DNA of 64,000 nt from Roseiarcus sp050013275 (GCA_050013275.1 JBEKFO010000001.1:1-64000); one strand, 5' to 3'. Positions 17,654-27,293 are shown, numbered from the stretch's first letter. Numbers and translations: made by a program. The notes: generated from the sequence alone by a model not told the origin.

Positions 17654-19678
17654 TTGAAGGGGATCGCGTTGTCGCTTGTTGACGGCGTGGTCGTAGAAGA
17701 GGGCCGCTTCGTGGCGTCGAGCCCCCACCCGTGGCTCAAGCTCGACGTCGATGCCTTAGCGATAGCGGATCAGTGGATTCGAATGACCTACGCGTCTGGC
17801 TTGCTTGAGCCGCTGGCGCGGCCGGTGCTTCGGTGCGTTTCCGCGGACGCGCATTATGATCAAGTCATGCCGGCCGCTCTCTTTGGACGAGCGTTCTGGC
17901 TCGGCCGCATTCCGAAAGGGAGCACAGAAATTTGGATCTCGCCGACCAACCGGTGCGGCGCTTTTTCATTTCGAGTTGAAGAACTGGAAACTGTAGGTCG
18001 TGTCGCGCTGCTTTGGCGGCTTTTCCGCGAAAGTCCATGGCGCGCTGCAAAATGCGTCGCAGCGCGCATCTTTGGACATCGCGAACTTGCCCGCCTTCAT
18101 CTCCGCAGGGCTTTGTGCGCAACGCGGCTCAATCGCTACGACGCGTGGCGCAAGGCGCGACTGCGCCCTTTTGAACCCGCCACGTTCGACCGATGCGAAG
18201 GCCGCGCGATTCGCCAGCCTCATTTCCGCATTCTCGCGCAGAGGGATCGCGAAGCGCCGGAGGGCCTGAATTCCCTGCTCTCGCAGTTGTCCGCGCAGCC
18301 CTACCCCAATTGGACGCTTGGCGTCGTCGGCGCTCCGGCCCGGGGCGAAGAATCGGCCGCGGACGAAAGGCTGATGTTCGTCGACGCGCATGCGCCGCTC
18401 GGCGACGCGATCGCGCGGCTGGATGACGACGATTTTGTAATCCAATTGACTTCTGGCGATCTTCTGTCGGCTCTCGCGCTCGAAGCGCTGGCGGGCGCAA
18501 TCGCTCGAGACGGCGACGCCGACGCTTTTTATGGCGATGAGGACCGTGTGGACGGCCATGGAGTCCATTGTTCGCCAAGGCTCAAGCCGGACTGGAGTCC
18601 GAGGCTTTGTGAATCGACGCCGTATTTGGATTCCGCGATCGCAGTCAAGGCGAAGGTGATCAAGGGGCTGGGGAGCGTCGGCGCGATGTCGCGCGCCGGC
18701 GACATTGCAAACCTCGGGGCCAAGTTGGATCCCAGCGCCAGCAAGGTCCGCCACATTCGTCGCATTCTGCTGACGCGTCGATCTACGCGGCAAGACCAGC
18801 GCGGACCTTCTCGATTCGAACGCCGCACTTTGCTCGACTCCGGGCGCGTCTCGTCGATGGACCGGCTAGCGACGATCATTGTCCCGACGCGCGATCGGCT
18901 GGACCTTTTGGAGGCCTGCGTCGAAAGCGTGACAACGCATGCGCGCGCGGAAAGCGTCGAGATCCTCGTTGTCGACAACGGCAGTGTCGAGGCGCGGACC
19001 AAAGCCTATCTCGCGAAGCTCGCGAAAGAAAGAAACTGCCGTGTCCTGCCGCTGCCCGGCCCGTTCAACTATTCTCAGCTGTGCAACAGCGCCGCGACAA
19101 AAGCGCGCACGCCATTTCTCGTGTTTCTCAACAATGACGTCGAAATTGTCGAGGCGTCTTGGCTGGAACGCTTGCTGGTCTTTGCCGGCCGGCCCGACAT
19201 CGGCGCCGTGGGTGCGAAACTCCTCTATCCCAACGGACGCATCCAACATGCGGGCATCGTCGTCGGGATCGACGGGCTCGCCGGCCATTTTCAACGCGGC
19301 CTCGCGGCTTCATCTTCCGGATATTTCGGCCGATTGCGTTCTCCGCACGAAGTCAGCGCGGTGACGGCGGCCTGCCTAGCAATTGAAAGCAAAAAGTTTT
19401 TCGCTGTGGGCGGCTTCGACGAACGCAATCTCCCGGTCGATCTTTGCGACGTCGACCTTTGTCAGCGATTGACGGAGCGCGGGTGGCGCACGGTATGCGA
19501 ACCCACGGTGCGACTGGTCCACCGCGAGTCCGCCACACGCGGCGCGAACGTTCGGCTTGACGATCGTTACAAGGCGCAACACGATTATTTTCGGGCGCGC
19601 TGGAGCGATGCTATTCGCGACGATCCCTATTTCCATCCGGCGCTTTCGCTGGATACGCTCTCTCCGGCTCTTGGTTGA
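17654..19678 (+). CDS. Large GT2-family glycosyltransferase with a degenerate first domain
   Basis: 674 aa. Residues about 200-340 look like a GT-A domain that has lost its donor site: the usual DHDD is replaced by QLTSGDLL, although YGDEDRVDG and LKPDWSP remain. Residues about 400-640 are a complete GT2 domain: TIIVPTRDRLDLLEACVES, ILVVDNGS, FLNNDVEIVEASWLE (metal-binding NDVE), VGAKLLYPNGRIQHAGIVVG and the acceptor-side DVDLCQRLTERGWRTV. This twin-domain form matches O-antigen/rhamnan glycosyltransferases. Start codon TTG at 17654 is the longest frame; no better ATG precedes the conserved part. First gene of a plus-strand run into the sulfotransferase-like genes. Confidence 0.85.
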   Translation: MKGIALSLVDGVVVEEGRFVASSPHPWLKLDVDALAIADQWIRMTYASGLLEPLARPVLRCVSADAHYDQVMPAALFGRAFWLGRIPKGSTEIWISPTNRCGAFSFRVEELETVGRVALLWRLFRESPWRAAKCVAARIFGHRELARLHLRRALCATRLNRYDAWRKARLRPFEPATFDRCEGRAIRQPHFRILAQRDREAPEGLNSLLSQLSAQPYPNWTLGVVGAPARGEESAADERLMFVDAHAPLGDAIARLDDDDFVIQLTSGDLLSALALEALAGAIARDGDADAFYGDEDRVDGHGVHCSPRLKPDWSPRLCESTPYLDSAIAVKAKVIKGLGSVGAMSRAGDIANLGAKLDPSASKVRHIRRILLTRRSTRQDQRGPSRFERRTLLDSGRVSSMDRLATIIVPTRDRLDLLEACVESVTTHARAESVEILVVDNGSVEARTKAYLAKLAKERNCRVLPLPGPFNYSQLCNSAATKARTPFLVFLNNDVEIVEASWLERLLVFAGRPDIGAVGAKLLYPNGRIQHAGIVVGIDGLAGHFQRGLAASSSGYFGRLRSPHEVSAVTAACLAIESKKFFAVGGFDERNLPVDLCDVDLCQRLTERGWRTVCEPTVRLVHRESATRGANVRLDDRYKAQHDYFRARWSDAIRDDPYFHPALSLDTLSPALG

Positions 19679-19804
19679 GGATGCGAGGCCGTTCGCGCTT
19701 ATCCGTCTGGGGATGTCGAAGTCGCGCGTCGAGACACGGGCAAATAGGCGAACGCGATGGCCAGAGCGGTTTCGAGCCGGTTGAAGACGGGAAACGATAA
19801 GAAA

Positions 19805-22297
19805 ATGACCGACGTCGTCTTGGTTCTGGGGATGCACCGCAGCGGCACGAGCTCGGTCGCCGGCGCCCTGACGAAACTCGGCGGCGGCATGCCCAAGCAC
19901 TTGATGGCGGCGGACCAAGGCAATGCTCGGGGCTATTTCGAGTCCGTCGCCTTCATGCGCTTTCATGATGAACTGCTGGAGTCGGCAGGCTCGAACTGGC
20001 GCGATTGGCGATTGTTCAATCCCGAATGGCGCCAATCGCCAGTCGCGGCGGATTTTCGCCGGCGCGCCAAGGAGCTTTTCGCGGAGGAATTCAACGGATC
20101 GGCGCTGCCGGTTCTCAAGGACCCGCGAACTTGCCGTTTTGCGCCATTCTGGCTCGACGTCCTGCGCGATATCGAGGCGAAGCCCCACATCGTGATGCCG
20201 ATCCGCTCGCCTTTGGACGTCGCCCAATCGCTCAAGACCGTGCACGGACTTTCGCTGACCCATGGATTGCTGCTTTGGCTGCGGCACGTTCTCGACGCGG
20301 AGTCGCACAGCCGGTCGGTGGCTCGATCGATTTTCGCCTGGAAGGACTTTCGCTCGGATTGGCGCGGAACCTGCGACAAGATCGCCGCCGAAACGCATCT
20401 CTCCTGGCCGCGTCTGTCCGATCGGGCGGCGCGCGAAATCGACCGCTTTCTAACGAAGGAATTGGTCCACCACGACACCGACGACGCTGCGCTCGTCGCG
20501 CACGCCGACGTGCACGAATGGGCGGTGCGCGCCTACGAGGCGCTGCTGGAATTGGCGCGCAGTCCCCTTTCCAATTCCGCCCTGGCGACGCTCGACGACG
20601 TTCGTATGCTGCTCGATCAGTCGAGCAAGATCTTCGGCCGCCTTCTCATCGACAACGAGGTCGACTTGGAAGATGCGCGCGGCCAGGCGCAAGCGGCGAT
20701 CGGCGAACGGGACGGGCTGCGCGCCCGCCAAATCGTGGAGTTGGCGGGAAAGGCGGCGGCTTTGGCCGCGCTCGCCGCGCGCGCAGAACAGGCGGAGAAG
20801 GCGCGCCAGGAGGCCGCGCGGGAGAAGGACGCGCTGGCGCAAAGTCTCGCCGCCGCCCTCGCCGAGCGCGAGGCGCTGCAGCAGTCGCGCGCAGGCGTCG
20901 CGGCGGAGCTGCAAGCGCGGCGGCAGGAATTGGCGGCGAAGGCGGCGGCTTTGGCCGAGCTCGCCGCGCGCGCGGAACGGGCAGAGAAGGCGCACGAGGA
21001 GGCCGCGCGGGAGAAGGAGGCGCTGGCGCAGAGCCTCGCCGCCGCCCTCGCCGAGCGCGACGCGCTGCAGGCGGCGCACTTCGCCGTCGCCGCGGAATTG
21101 GACGCGCGGCGGCGGGACCTGGACGAATTCGCCGCGCTGTCCGAGGAGATCGAGGCGGCGCTCGAGGAGGCGGCGCGGGACAAGGAGGGGCTTTCGCAGA
21201 CCCTCGCCGCCGCCGTCGCCGAGCGCGAGGCGCTGAGCGCGGCGCACGCGGGCGTCGCCGCCGAGTTGCAAGCGCGACGGCGGGAACTGGAGGAGAAGAC
21301 GGCGGTCGCCGCCGAGCAGACCGCCCGCGCGCAGGCCGCGGAGAGGGCGCGCGAGGCGGCCGCGCGAGAAAAGGACGCGCTGGCGCAAAGTCTCGCCGCC
21401 GCCCTCGCCGAGCGCGAGGCGCTGAGCGCGGCGCATGCGGGCGTCGCCGCCGAGTTGCAAGCGCGACGGCAAGAGCTGGCGGAAACGACGGCGATCGCGG
21501 CCGAGCAGACCGCCCGCGCGCGGCGAGCGGAGGCGGCCCGCGACGAAACGGCGGCGGCGAGTGAGGCGCTGTCGCGAAGCCTCGCCGCTTCGTTCGCGGA
21601 GCGCGACGCGCTCGATTCCGCCAATTCCCGGATCGTCGCCGAGCTGGAAGCGCGCCGCCAGGAATTGGCCGACAAGGCGGCGGCCGCGGCGGCATTCGCC
21701 GTGCGCGCCGACGCGGCCGAGGCCGCCCACGCCAGGGCGCTCGCCGAAGCGCAAAGCGTCCATCAGGCGCGGATTCGCGCGCTGCGCGCCGAACTCGTCG
21801 ACGCCGAAGCGGCGCTCGCGCGCGCCAAGGCGACGGGCGCGCGCCGAGGCGTCGGCGCCTGGCTGATGCCGGCGAGCGCGAGCCGCCGCCGGCTCGCCAA
21901 GCGGCTGTTGCGCAGCGGCCTGTTCGACGCCGAATTCTATCGCGCGCACTATCCGGCCGCGCCGCCCGCGCCGCCGCCGGACGGCGCCAAGGCCGATCTC
22001 GCCGCGGCGGAGCATTATCTCGAAGAGGGGTTTTGCCGCGGCTATCGCGCCAATCCGCTGTTCGACACCCGCTGGTACCTGGAACGCTACGAGGACGTGC
22101 GCCGCTCGGGTCTCAACCCGCTGCTGCACTATTGGCTCCACGGCTGGCGCGAGGGGCGCGACCCCGGCCCCGGCTTCCAGAGCGAGTATTACCTCGAAGC
22201 CAACCCGGACGTCCGCGCCGCCGGCGTCAATCCGCTGGCGCATTACCTGCGCCACGGCCGGCACGAAGGCCGGCCGGCCGTGCGGCCGCCCGGGTGA
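19805..22297 (+). CDS. Sulfotransferase-like domain fused to heptad coiled coil and NPDV-type repeats
   Basis: 830 aa in three parts. Residues 1-280: P-loop sulfotransferase fold with the 5'-PSB loop VLGMHRSGTSS and a 3'-PB-like strand MPIRSPLDVAQSL, expected to bind PAPS. Residues about 290-690: long alanine/glutamate coiled coil built of 189-bp repeats. Residues about 695-830: three copies of an NPDV-type repeat (WYLERYEDVRRSGLNPLLHY; YYLEANPDVRAAGVNPLAHY). The frame begins at 19757, but MTDVVLVLGMHRSGTS at 19805 is the natural start for this fold. No signal peptide or membrane span, so cytoplasmic. By context it may sulfate a capsule sugar or act as a scaffold; the acceptor is unknown. Confidence 0.82.
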   Translation: MTDVVLVLGMHRSGTSSVAGALTKLGGGMPKHLMAADQGNARGYFESVAFMRFHDELLESAGSNWRDWRLFNPEWRQSPVAADFRRRAKELFAEEFNGSALPVLKDPRTCRFAPFWLDVLRDIEAKPHIVMPIRSPLDVAQSLKTVHGLSLTHGLLLWLRHVLDAESHSRSVARSIFAWKDFRSDWRGTCDKIAAETHLSWPRLSDRAAREIDRFLTKELVHHDTDDAALVAHADVHEWAVRAYEALLELARSPLSNSALATLDDVRMLLDQSSKIFGRLLIDNEVDLEDARGQAQAAIGERDGLRARQIVELAGKAAALAALAARAEQAEKARQEAAREKDALAQSLAAALAEREALQQSRAGVAAELQARRQELAAKAAALAELAARAERAEKAHEEAAREKEALAQSLAAALAERDALQAAHFAVAAELDARRRDLDEFAALSEEIEAALEEAARDKEGLSQTLAAAVAEREALSAAHAGVAAELQARRRELEEKTAVAAEQTARAQAAERAREAAAREKDALAQSLAAALAEREALSAAHAGVAAELQARRQELAETTAIAAEQTARARRAEAARDETAAASEALSRSLAASFAERDALDSANSRIVAELEARRQELADKAAAAAAFAVRADAAEAAHARALAEAQSVHQARIRALRAELVDAEAALARAKATGARRGVGAWLMPASASRRRLAKRLLRSGLFDAEFYRAHYPAAPPAPPPDGAKADLAAAEHYLEEGFCRGYRANPLFDTRWYLERYEDVRRSGLNPLLHYWLHGWREGRDPGPGFQSEYYLEANPDVRAAGVNPLAHYLRHGRHEGRPAVRPPG
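20817..21760 (+). repeat. Tandem 189-bp repeats encoding coiled coil
   Basis: Five related copies with the anchor codons for REKDALAQS-type sequence at 20822, 21011, 21179, 21368 and 21557. Spacings are 189, 168, 189 and 189 bp, that is 63, 56, 63 and 63 residues, all multiples of seven. The frame and the heptad register are both kept. The repeat is inside the sulfotransferase-like gene. Confidence 0.85.
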
Positions 22298-22453
22298 GGC
22301 TTCGGGCCGGCGCCGATTTCCGCCGAGCGGGGAATTTCAACCGCTTGCGGGGCGGTTTTCTTCCGCGGCGCCGCGCCGATTGCGGGACCGCGCGGGTTGC
22401 GCTAGGGCTTGCAAAGCGGATGCGTTGTTCTTCCGCGAGCGTGGACGTTTGAG

Positions 22454-23557
22454 ATGAAGAACCGTGATGACGCCGACAAGAAGGACGTAAGCGCGTATCC
22501 GCTGATCGCCTATGTTCATGTGCCCAAGACAGCGGGGACGACCGTCAAGAAAATTCTCAATGTTTGCGCGTTCGGCGGAGATGTCGTTGACGATCCTGCT
22601 TCATTCCTCAATCTTGCGCGTAAGTTCGCTTGGATTGGCGGCCACGTGCCACGTGACCACTTGGCGAGCGGGTTGATCTGGATCGATCGACCTATCGAAT
22701 ATTTCTCAACCGTTCGCGAACCTGCGATCCAACTCGTTTCCAATTTGAATTTCGCTTGGAAGCGAGCCGGCGAAGATCACTACTACGATCTGCATACCTT
22801 GCGCCAGCAACAGGTCGATGCCGAGGTGATGTCGACGGATTTCTCCGATCTTGCCGCTGTCAAGTCTCTTCTTCTGCGACGCGCGGAATATTTTCTGAAT
22901 ACGCAATCGTTGTACGTACTCGGCGCTGACTTTCTTTATATTTCGGACGATGAATTCGCACGCAGACTGGCGACGTACACGTATGTGGCGAACGACACCG
23001 ACTTGCCCAAACTGTATCGGACGTTCGGTTTCGCGCAGCTTCCCGAAAACGTTGACGAAATCCGCGAAAATGTCGCCAAGCCTCATTTCGACGCCCGTAT
23101 TTTTGACAGCCCCGAGATGCGCGAGTTTCTCGCTTACCATCACCGACACGATCAACGCCTTTACGCCGCGGTCCGCCGCGCCTCTTGGCCTGCCGAAGGG
23201 CGCCGCCCCTTCCGACCTGCGTTCTTGGGGGGTCAAGTCTTTACGTTCGAGAATTTCGACGAGCAGGCCTATCTATACTCCAATCCAGAGGTAGCGGCCG
23301 CTATAAAGCGCGGGCAGTTTCGATCCGGCCGCGCCCATTTCGAGATATTTGGCTACAAAGAAAATCGCATGCGCCGGCGGTGGGTGTTGCCCACAGCGCC
23401 TGCCTCTGAACAGAAAGCGACCGCGGCGAACTCCTACGCCTCGTCGGTCCTGGAGCGCCTTCGTGAGCGGCGCGGGGACCGTGCGCGAATCGTACCGGAA
23501 TTGCAAACGCCGGACGCGGATCGCGCTAAAGCGGCAGTGCCCTCGGCCATCACGTAG
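22454..23557 (+). CDS. Sulfotransferase-family protein with one C-terminal NPDV-type repeat
   Basis: 367 aa. The N-terminal YVHVPKTAGTTVKKIL is the 5'-PSB P-loop of the sulfotransferase family 2 (carbohydrate sulfotransferase-like) group, and FSTVREPAIQLVSNLNFAW carries the 3'-PB Arg. After about residue 255 comes a single repeat, FDEQAYLYSNPEVAAAI...HFEIFGYKENR, of the type found in both neighbours. The last 50 residues are low-complexity. The frame starts at a TTG (22409), but the ATG at 22454 directly precedes the conserved part and is preferred. Cytoplasmic; expected donor PAPS; acceptor unknown. Neighbours suggest a capsule sugar. Confidence 0.78.
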   Translation: MKNRDDADKKDVSAYPLIAYVHVPKTAGTTVKKILNVCAFGGDVVDDPASFLNLARKFAWIGGHVPRDHLASGLIWIDRPIEYFSTVREPAIQLVSNLNFAWKRAGEDHYYDLHTLRQQQVDAEVMSTDFSDLAAVKSLLLRRAEYFLNTQSLYVLGADFLYISDDEFARRLATYTYVANDTDLPKLYRTFGFAQLPENVDEIRENVAKPHFDARIFDSPEMREFLAYHHRHDQRLYAAVRRASWPAEGRRPFRPAFLGGQVFTFENFDEQAYLYSNPEVAAAIKRGQFRSGRAHFEIFGYKENRMRRRWVLPTAPASEQKATAANSYASSVLERLRERRGDRARIVPELQTPDADRAKAAVPSAIT

Positions 23558-23670
23558 TTGTAATCATATCGGAATATCGGTGGTCGACGCTTCCGATCAA
23601 TCGCCCCTCGTCATCCACTGCTTGGGCAAATTCTAGTAGGGCCAAATCGAACGGCTGTTTAGAGAGACCC

Positions 23671-26600
23671 ATGGGCATCTTCGGAAGATTGTCTTCAAGG
23701 AAGTCCAAAGCCATCAGTCGTTTGGCCGAAGAAATCGAAATCCTCCGCAAGTCGCCGCTGCTCGACCCGGTATGGTACCGGCAAACCTACCCCGACCTCC
23801 GCGACGCGCCAATCGATGTCGCCCGGCATTATCTCGAGTACGGGGCGTCTGAAGGACGCAATCCGAGTCCCCTCTTCGACACGAAGGCGTATCTGCAACA
23901 AAATCCCGATGTCGCCGCTTCGGGCGCAAATCCGCTTGTGCACTTCTTGCGGCATAGCGCCAAGGAAGCTCAAAGCGTCCATTTTGTGGGCGAGGAATCG
24001 GGACTCCCGGCCCCTTCTTCGGCTTTAGGCCGAAGCGGCACGATTGATCCTAGCCTCGATTTCGATGCGGACTGGTATTTACGCGAAAATCCGGACGTTG
24101 CTGGTGGGGTTTTCGAGCCTTGCGAGCACTATTTGCGCGTCGGCAAGGCGCAAATGCGTCATCCGAGATTCGACGCAGACTTCTACATGGCGGAATATCC
24201 TGATGTCGCAGCGGCGGGGGTCGACCCATACCAGCACTATTTACAGAACGGGAAGTCCGAAGGCCGCCATCCTGCGTTCAACAGGGTTTGGTACCTCGCT
24301 GAATATCCTGACGTTGCGGCAGCTGGGGTCGACCCATACCAGCACTATTTGCAGAACGGGAGGTCCGAAGGCCGCGAGCCCGCGTTCAACAGGGACTGGT
24401 ACTTGCGCGAAAATCCAGATGTCGCCGCGGCTGGCGTCGACCCGTATGAGCATTACGCAACAGTTGGCAAGACAGAGGGTCGCGCGGCATATTCCTGGGG
24501 TCGGCGACGCTCTAGTCACCGCGCTCGGAGCGAAGCATTCCCAATTTCCTACGATTCCGAGTATCAGGCCAATGAAGAGTTCGGTCACTGCTCTACCGAT
24601 ATCAAGGCGATCGCGTTTTATCTGCCACAATTCCATGAGTGCGAGCAAAATAATAGGTGGTGGGGACACGGGTTTACGGAATGGAATAATACACGACGAT
24701 CACGCCCACGTTTTATCGAACACTATCAGCCGCGAGAACCCCACGATCACATCGGATACTACGACCTTTCAGATGTATCGACGCTGAGACGGCAGGCGCG
24801 CTTGGCTCGTGAGCACGGGATTTACGGATTTTGTTTTTATCACTATTGGTTTTCTGGCACACGTGTCTTAGAGAAGCCGGTCGACCTTCTTATCGCGACA
24901 CCGGATATAGAGATTCCTTTCTGTTTGTGCTGGGCCAACGAGAACTGGACTAGAACCTGGGATGGCTTGGATGCGGACATCCTTCTCAAACAAAATTACA
25001 GCGAGGATGACCCACCGCGTTTCATACAAGACATAGCCCCATACCTCATTGATCCGCGCTATATTCGCATAGATAACAAGCCTGTTATCATGGTATACAA
25101 GGCGCATTTGATTCCCAACGTAGGCGCCGTATTCGATTCATGGCGTCATCATTGGCGGGAAATGACCGGCGGTGAACTGATCATCTGGTGCAACCGAACG
25201 AACCACGAAGACACCAGCGTTAGAAAGTTGGGACCCGCAATTGACGCCGTCGTGGAGTTTCCTCCCCACGTCGTCCCATACGAGATAGATCAAAGGCATT
25301 TGGGCATAGAGGCAACTGGTCGCTTTTATGATTATCAACACCTTGTGGCGGATATCATTGCCGGGACGGAGCGAACAGAGAACCCGTCGTCGGCATTCTA
25401 CCGATCTGTAATGCTGGGATGGGACAATTCTGCTCGCCGAAGCGAAGGATGGTCGGTTTGGTATGGATTTTCACTGGACGCATACTACGAGTGGCTTCGC
25501 ACCGTCATTGCGTATACGCGCAACGCGTTTCCGACGGACCAGCGCTTTGTTTTCATTAATGCCTGGAATGAATGGGCCGAAGGAACGTATCTGGAACCTG
25601 ATAAACGATGCGGATACGCGAACATAAATACGACTTCGAGGGCCCTGTTCGATCTTCCTCGTGAACCGCTCCCACAAGTGCTGGCGCATTCGGAAGGACG
25701 GGGTGAATGCAATCCGGGAACAATTGCCGTCCATGCGCATATTTACTTCGAGGATGTGGCCGACGAACTATTGCGATATATAAACAATATACCCTATCCG
25801 TTCGATCTATATATAACAACTGACACGAGTGGCAAACGCGATCTAATTAGGCAGAAATTTGAAAAAGACGGCCGCCAGGCTTCACTAGCAGTCATCCAGA
25901 CAGCGAATGTTGGACGGGATATAGCTCCCCTGCTCGTGGCGCTCGGACGAAAGCTCGCCAACTACGATTATATTGGGCATTTTCACACGAAAAAATCGAC
26001 TACGGTTGATTGGGGGGATCGTTGGCGCCGGTATTTGCTTGACAACCTTCTCGGCAGCAGCAGCTCGGTCCGAGCCGTCTTTCAGGAATTTGGTCGTGCG
26101 AGGCAAGTTGGGCTAATTTATCCTCCGACGTATCCGCTTGTCGCGCCGCATGCCGATTGGGGTGGCATGAAGGAGCGTTGCCGCGCCTTACTGAGCGAGA
26201 TAGGCGCCGACATTTGGCTTCCCGAGCGTCCAAGGTTCCCGGCTGGCAACATGTTTTGGGCTCGGACCGCCGCAATTCGATCGATTCTGGGGCGCACGTG
26301 GCATTACGACCAGTTCGAGGCCGAAGAGGGACAAGTTGAGAATACAACCGCGCACTGCGTCGAACGGCTTTGGCGCTATATTGCATCGAGCGCCGGTTAC
26401 GAGACACGCGAGGCGTTGCTCAGAGATAGGGCGCTGAAAGTGGCGATGGCCGCTAGCTACCGGCGCTTAACGATATTTTCTCACTACGACAAGCGGAACG
26501 TGATTAGCGATTCAGACATATTCTATGTGAAATCGCTTAAGGATGCAGAGAGCGATGTCGTTTTCGTTTCAAATTGCGAACTGTCGAGCGAACAACGGGC

Positions 26601-27270
26601 GTCGGTAACTCCTTATGTCGAATCGCTGTTGCAACGAAGCAACGTCGGATTTGATTTTAGCGCGTGGCGCGATTGCATTGACACGATCGGTTGGACGCGA
26701 CTGAGGGCGTACGATGAACTCGTCTTGGCAAACAATAGTTGCTACGGGCCTATTTTTCCGTTGCGCGAAATGTTCGCGGCAATGACTGATAGATGTTGTG
26801 ATTTTTGGGCGATTACTGGATTTCCGTCTCTGCGCAACTCGCCAAGAGCAGAGGCATCCCTGCTGCCGGGGAGGAACATACCATTGCACCTACAGAGTTA
26901 CTTTATGGCGTTCAGGAAATCGGTATTGCGGTCGGACGCATTTGCTCGTTTTTGGAGTCAGGTTGAGGATCAAGTTGATCTCATCGCGGTAGTAGCTCAA
27001 TACGAGAGCCAGCTTACTCGTATTCTCTCCGAGGCGGGGTTTCGATGGGATTGTTACTTGCCGGAAACGTTCGTTATGCAAGAACGCAATACCCGTGATC
27101 CCGAATTCAACGCCACCTACTGCCAACCCGCTGAGACAATTTTGATGCGGGCCCCCTTTGTTAAGAAGAAGGCCGCCATGTATGCGCCCGATCAGATCGA
27201 CAAAGCGACAAAATTGATTCGGCGCTTTGGATATTACCCGGGTTCTCTTGCGCTTTGGGGCTGCGGATAA
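23671..27270 (+). CDS. Multidomain glycan enzyme: six NPDV-type repeats, WbsX domain, two RgpF domains
   Basis: 1199 aa. Residues about 28-270 hold six copies of a ~36-residue repeat (consensus W-Y-L-x-x-N-P-D-V-A-A-A-G-V-D-P-x-x-H-Y, G-x-x-E-G-R). Residues about 310-660 are a WbsX/GH99-like domain: AIAFYLPQFHECEQNNRWWG, GFTEWNN, CLCWANENWTRTWDG and FINAWNEWAEGTYLEPD. Two RgpF-like (rhamnan synthesis F) regions follow: first HIYFEDVADELLRYINNIP with NVGRDIAPLL and GHFHTKKS; second IFSHYDKRNVISDSDIFYV with NVGFDFSAWRD and LANNSCYGP. Such combinations occur in O-antigen and rhamnan assembly. The repeat part has the GC-rich local style; downstream of about 24.5 kb the gene is much richer in A+T, suggesting a transferred or fused segment. 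Confidence 0.85.
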   Translation: MGIFGRLSSRKSKAISRLAEEIEILRKSPLLDPVWYRQTYPDLRDAPIDVARHYLEYGASEGRNPSPLFDTKAYLQQNPDVAASGANPLVHFLRHSAKEAQSVHFVGEESGLPAPSSALGRSGTIDPSLDFDADWYLRENPDVAGGVFEPCEHYLRVGKAQMRHPRFDADFYMAEYPDVAAAGVDPYQHYLQNGKSEGRHPAFNRVWYLAEYPDVAAAGVDPYQHYLQNGRSEGREPAFNRDWYLRENPDVAAAGVDPYEHYATVGKTEGRAAYSWGRRRSSHRARSEAFPISYDSEYQANEEFGHCSTDIKAIAFYLPQFHECEQNNRWWGHGFTEWNNTRRSRPRFIEHYQPREPHDHIGYYDLSDVSTLRRQARLAREHGIYGFCFYHYWFSGTRVLEKPVDLLIATPDIEIPFCLCWANENWTRTWDGLDADILLKQNYSEDDPPRFIQDIAPYLIDPRYIRIDNKPVIMVYKAHLIPNVGAVFDSWRHHWREMTGGELIIWCNRTNHEDTSVRKLGPAIDAVVEFPPHVVPYEIDQRHLGIEATGRFYDYQHLVADIIAGTERTENPSSAFYRSVMLGWDNSARRSEGWSVWYGFSLDAYYEWLRTVIAYTRNAFPTDQRFVFINAWNEWAEGTYLEPDKRCGYANINTTSRALFDLPREPLPQVLAHSEGRGECNPGTIAVHAHIYFEDVADELLRYINNIPYPFDLYITTDTSGKRDLIRQKFEKDGRQASLAVIQTANVGRDIAPLLVALGRKLANYDYIGHFHTKKSTTVDWGDRWRRYLLDNLLGSSSSVRAVFQEFGRARQVGLIYPPTYPLVAPHADWGGMKERCRALLSEIGADIWLPERPRFPAGNMFWARTAAIRSILGRTWHYDQFEAEEGQVENTTAHCVERLWRYIASSAGYETREALLRDRALKVAMAASYRRLTIFSHYDKRNVISDSDIFYVKSLKDAESDVVFVSNCELSSEQRASVTPYVESLLQRSNVGFDFSAWRDCIDTIGWTRLRAYDELVLANNSCYGPIFPLREMFAAMTDRCCDFWAITGFPSLRNSPRAEASLLPGRNIPLHLQSYFMAFRKSVLRSDAFARFWSQVEDQVDLIAVVAQYESQLTRILSEAGFRWDCYLPETFVMQERNTRDPEFNATYCQPAETILMRAPFVKKKAAMYAPDQIDKATKLIRRFGYYPGSLALWGCG
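24070..24490 (+). repeat. 108-bp tandem repeats (NPDV-type protein repeat)
   Basis: Four adjacent copies, two nearly identical at DNA level; equivalent CCTGA(T/C) positions at 24199 and 24307 are 108 bp apart. They encode the WYLAEYPDVAAAGVDPYQHY-type unit. Two more divergent copies lie just upstream (about 23755-23990). Confidence 0.85.
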
Positions 27271-27293
27271 GCGAAACAAATGAGGAGACACAA

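Noticed and set aside
20450..22264. 604-aa minus-strand frame and several other long frames in the coiled-coil region
   Set aside because: Mirror frames of the GC-rich 189-bp repeats; no independent protein pattern.
23755..24490. Possible CRISPR array
   Set aside because: The units are 108 bp, continuous, in frame and encode a protein repeat; no spacers.
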